Shown: piece by piece, positions 60,301 through 64,000 of the stretch | Position numbering within the stretch: the first letter of the stretch is position 1 | Layout: every line of letters begins with the position of its first letter | Assembly (NCBI GenBank): GCA_963682055.1 | Contig: OY821750.1 | Coordinates: 9,984,501-10,048,500 of the forward strand | From: Primula veris | Lineage: Eukaryota > Streptophyta > Magnoliopsida > Ericales > Primulaceae | Reading direction: 5' to 3' | DNA length: 64,000 bases | Made by a program: the position numbers and the translations under genes | The notes under the pieces: model-generated | What the model saw: the letters and a program-made list of their open reading frames with translations, nothing else | Databases searched by the model: none | Told to the model about the DNA's origin: nothing

Positions 60301-63300
60301 AGAGTATGGTCATACCTCAGAACGGAGGGTGTGAAAGTACCCATTTAGAGCAAATTTAGTAGCTGAGTATACAGCTTGACCTGGAGATGGTGTTTTACCC
60401 GACGCACTGCTCATCTGCAATTGATGCAATACTAAAAACATTACAGAATACTTCAGATAACTTTAAAGAGCAACAGATAGATGTCAGTAAACAATAGGTG
60501 TTAAATCATCTTCAATTTGTAACACAGCAAACACCAGGGGAAGCAAGAGAGTGTGTGTGTGTGTCTCTGTGTGTAGCTGAAAGAGAGAGTAAAAATGTCT
60601 TGATTAACCATTTATAATGAACAATTTAGACATAAATATCAAAAGTTTTGTACTTTTTTTTTCTTGTGATTGATAAGAATTTATTAGCAAAGCCGAAGCG
60701 GGACTAATCAAGGAAAGCTTAAGCTGAACTTCTTGAATGTCTTAGTGCAGATACTCGTAAATTGACTAATAAGGGCAATAGACCATAAATCCTACAGAAT
60801 ACAGAATACTCGAACTCACATCATCCACCAATAAATCAAACAAAGAATAGATCAATACGACTATTTCCTCCGTCCAAAATGAGTTTACATACCACAACGA
60901 GATGGCCCCTTCCCCTTTTCAGCATAGAAGGTACCAGCAACCGAGTGAGGGTTATCGTCCCAAAAACATTTATATTGAATGTAGCCTGCTTGCAGACAAG
61001 AAAAAAAATTAATTGTAGGAAAGACAGAAAACATTTACTAAGTTAAACTTCATAATTGAGGCTCCAAATGTAACTCATAGACTCTTGGGTGGTTCAACTG
61101 TTCATATTTGATGACAGAAAATTGACTTTCTGCTCAAAAATGTTTCAAGTTTAAAAAGTTAAAAGCAGTGGTTCTGAAAGTTTAACCCATCATAAGGAAC
61201 TATACATATTTTGCAATATTTCCATCTGATCCGATTTACTCCAAAGAAGAACCATTGGCCGGCAAATTCAACAATAAAAGATTAGATAATATTGCATAAT
61301 TCCAGTTTGTACCAGGGAATGGATGGAGTGAAATGATTATATAAATAAATTTATGCAGTTTTGTTGTCATTGCTATCTTTTCATGCATGAATCTAAACAG
61401 AGACAAAAGCATTTAAATTTCTTTTCTTTTCCTTCCATTCCTTCACACCAAACTAGGGCTAAATACCTTCATACCCTCATCTCCGACCTCCATTGCTGGT
61501 GCTTTCTGCAAAAATAACAGGATATTATCAGCTCAAAATACATCTTCATTGCACAAGAAGTCTTTTCTAATCTTTATCACAAGGATTTATATTTAACACA
61601 ATAAAATGTGCCATCCTTATGTACATGGACAGAAAGACATCTTTCTTCTCCTAATGACAAACCTTTCTTCCACTTATAGCATTAGTTTTCAGGAAACCAG
61701 ACAACAACACATTTGTTCACATGCAAATAAAATTTGAAGTGGCTTGAAATATCGTATATGAATTTAGTTTAAGCGACTATATAGCTATATCATATTTAAA
61801 AGTAAGAAAAGATTTACAGTATTATCATTACTTAATTTTAGATTGTATGTACAGTAAATACTACTCGTAATCTACTACATTTAAAAGTTGAAATGCTTCT
61901 TTGCTAATGGATAATACTGAAAAGAAATTTTGATCCTTAGGTACTTAAAGTACATTTTACCAAAAGCTCAACCTGTATACATGCTAATAATTAATTCAAT
62001 TCTAAATTTCCGATGGTTAATCAAGTCACCATAAAGAAGAATTTTGTTACTTACAGGGCGCTCAAAAGCTGCGTTGTGGATCATATAATCCACGCCAACA
62101 CCACCAAAAGAAGATTCAGCCTTTTTTACAGCTTCCATAAGAGAATCCTCATCGGACCCCAAATCCAAAGGTAAAACTATTACTTTATCAGGTGCATATT
62201 TACCCGCACCTACAATATCCAATATATTAAGATATAACACCGTCTCACGCAATAGTAGATTAAGTTTCAAAATGGGATGGGTGATAAATAATTTAATATG
62301 GTCCCCAACATTTGGATTTAGTCAGCAATCAAATCCCATAACCACCCAAAATTTAAACACTGATTGCAGAAAATACCGAAAGCAATACAAGAAAATAGAT
62401 ATAAACAACATTATTTAGCCTTACTCTCTGAAAGTGTTTTTTTTTTGGTACACAATTGGAAAGTGTCAAGAATTACCAGGCATTATAGATATATCAATTA
62501 AATAAGGAAGACAAAATGATAGAAAAAAGAATGGTTCTAGATAAATCAGATTAATATACACACTAAGTATTAGAGAAGGATCTACCTGTGAGTTCACTCT
62601 TGACTCTTTCTAGTTCAGCTTCATTTCGAGCAGAGAGGATAAGTTTAGCTCCTAAGCTGGCACATTGTTTGGCAATAGCCTCCCCTTTTCAACCAATAAA
62701 AAAACTAGATATTCAGTTAATGAATCACAATGAAGTTCCCAAAGTGATACTGGATAAATAATCTTAAATAGCAAACAGTGAATCTACCAGAGTTTCCTAC
62801 ACTTTTTATCTTTACTTTCCCAAAAAGCCATTAAATGAAACATTAAACCCGTCAACTAAAGATAATAGGAGAGATCGAAGAAGTGTGAGTGACAAAATGA
62901 CAGATATCTCATAAAACACAAAAAAATAAATGGATTTCAAAACAAGAAAATACTATGCAAAACAGCAACATGCTTCCACCAAAAAACAGCCAAATTTGCC
63001 AAACTGACCCTGATATAGTTTGTGAGTAGGATCACATTGTGGTTTTATCTATTGTAGGTGGTTTCGAGGAAAAACTTACACCGAATTTGTTTTGCATCAA
63101 AGTATTGTTTTTTAAGGATTCAAACTAATCAGGTTTAGTTCGGTTCTGCATATAAATGTTTGTATTCTGATTATTAAGTAATTTCCTATACATGTTAGTG
63201 TTTTCAATTTCCAGCTCAATTCGGTTTTTTCCAGTTCTGTGCAATTTTAGGTTATACTTAAACAAGAGTATAAATAATTTTCAATTCCTTTAGTTTCGTT

Positions 63301-63606
63301 CGGCAATTTTCATACTCCGAATCTGGCTTTGTCACATTTTTTCCAGTATTTTTATGCACAGCCCTAAACTAACAATCAAATAAACCGAAAAATAAATACA
63401 TATCATATTTCTATATAAATAGCATACCGATTCCGCGGCTTGCTCCAGTAATCCAAACAACCTACATACCATAATAATCAAACATAATTAAATATCCAAA
63501 AAAAAAGATTAAAAAAAGGTCCACTTCTCCACACATAAAAAAACACACACCTTGTGTTCGATTTCTTCACGTTTCGCTTGCTTTTTGGATAACAAAGTGA
63601 AATCAC
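57329..63606 (-). CDS. DHRS7-like short-chain dehydrogenase/reductase, first exon off the edge
   Basis: Eleven exons on the minus strand: 63606-63551, 63461-63428, 62684-62586, 62209-62055, 61505-61467, 60985-60893, 60414-60316, 59875-59801, 59126-59043, 58062-57997, 57418-57329. All have GT-AG introns and consistent phases, coding 295 residues here. The order is DFTLLSKKQAKREEIEHK, cofactor motif TGASRGIGEA, PLDLGSDEDS, HNAAFERP, NVFGTITLTR, catalytic Ser in MSSASGK, YSATK (Tyr and Lys of the active site), ICPGPVET and a C-terminal hydrophobic VMYLAQYMPTLCYLLM. This is a classical NAD(P)-dependent SDR of the DHRS7 type, probably membrane-associated (endoplasmic reticulum). Substrate is unknown. 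The first visible exon starts in phase 1 after an acceptor, so an N-terminal anchor exon is expected beyond 64000. Confidence 0.92.
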
Positions 63607-63999
63607 CTAAGGAAATGGATGAAAATACACAAACAAACCATACCCATAAATAAATTAGGCAGCTTTATACAAATAAAACTAGTTTGTACTTGCTTTTTCG
63701 ACAACAAAGTGAAATCACCTAAGGAAATGGATGAAAATAGCCAAACAAAACCATACCCAGAAAGAAATAAGCCAGCTTTATACAAATAAAACTAGTTTTT
63801 TTTTTTTTTTGCTCCTTCACAAAAGCAAACTAGTTTTACATTGATAGTGAAATCACGTAAGGAAATGGATGAAAATAGCCAAACAAGCCATACCCAGAAA
63901 GAAATTAGCAAGGTTTATACAAATAAAACTAGTTTAACATTGATTACAAAAAATAAATAAATTTTTTAACATTGATAGTAAAAATCACCAAAGGAAATG
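63591..63999 (-). repeat. Four partial tandem copies of an SDR acceptor and exon start
   Basis: GTGAAATCACCTAAGGAAAT and the following GGATGAAAATAGCCAAACAA recur with starts at about 63597, 63709, 63847 and 63978 (the last in weaker form), at periods of 112-138 bases. Copies 1 and 2 keep the splice acceptor (CTTAG on the minus strand). Copies 3 and 4 have lost the AG. Copy 1 is the used exon. The rest sit in the first intron. Confidence 0.85.
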
Positions 64000-64000
64000 G

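Noticed and set aside
63603..63785. 60-codon minus-strand frame with a hydrophobic start and GDFTLLSKKQ
   Set aside because: It is the second copy of the duplicated SDR exon start. The upstream text is a pyrimidine-rich acceptor, and the first codon is not ATG.

Overview
The window is nuclear DNA of a eudicot plant. It is AT-rich, its genes have canonical GT-AG introns, it carries plant-type TTTAGGG repeats, and its transposons (Ty1/copia, MULE, hAT, CACTA, Stowaway, Tourist) are typical of plants. I cannot name the species from sequence alone.

Region 1 (1-7307): a large Ty1/copia retrotransposon of SIRE type on the minus strand. Its 5' LTR, an initiator-Met primer-binding site, gag and pol are present. 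The reading frames are broken by frameshifts and stops. A third, post-pol reading frame runs off the left edge, so the 3' LTR is outside the window. Region 2 (8278-9362): a 1.1 kb foldback element with a perfect 9-bp target duplication. Region 3 (9936-20360): a complete 10.4 kb Mutator-like element (MULE) bounded by a perfect 9-bp duplication and inserted in a Stowaway-like MITE. It carries a decayed MURA-type transposase fused to an OTU protease domain whose catalytic Cys position is Arg, plus a decayed plant mobile domain (PMD) gene. It also holds arrays of long palindromes near both ends and beside the transposase start, an interstitial telomere-like array, and a 56-bp minisatellite upstream of the PMD gene.

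Region 4 (20.4-50.6 kb): about 30 kb without a convincing cellular gene. It holds two precise hAT elements, four CACTA-type MITEs (one of them one-ended), Tourist and Stowaway MITEs, LTR remnants, tandem duplications and an old diverged segmental duplication.

Region 5 (50787-56426, plus strand): an intact nine-exon BABY BOOM/PLETHORA-type AP2 transcription factor of 665 residues, including the lineage's 9-nt micro-exon. Region 6 (57329-63606, minus strand): eleven exons of a DHRS7-like short-chain dehydrogenase/reductase. Its first exon lies past the right edge, and the exon nearest that edge is partly repeated four times. These two convergent genes, with stop codons 0.9 kb apart, are the only apparently functional genes. 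Everything to their left is mobile-element territory.
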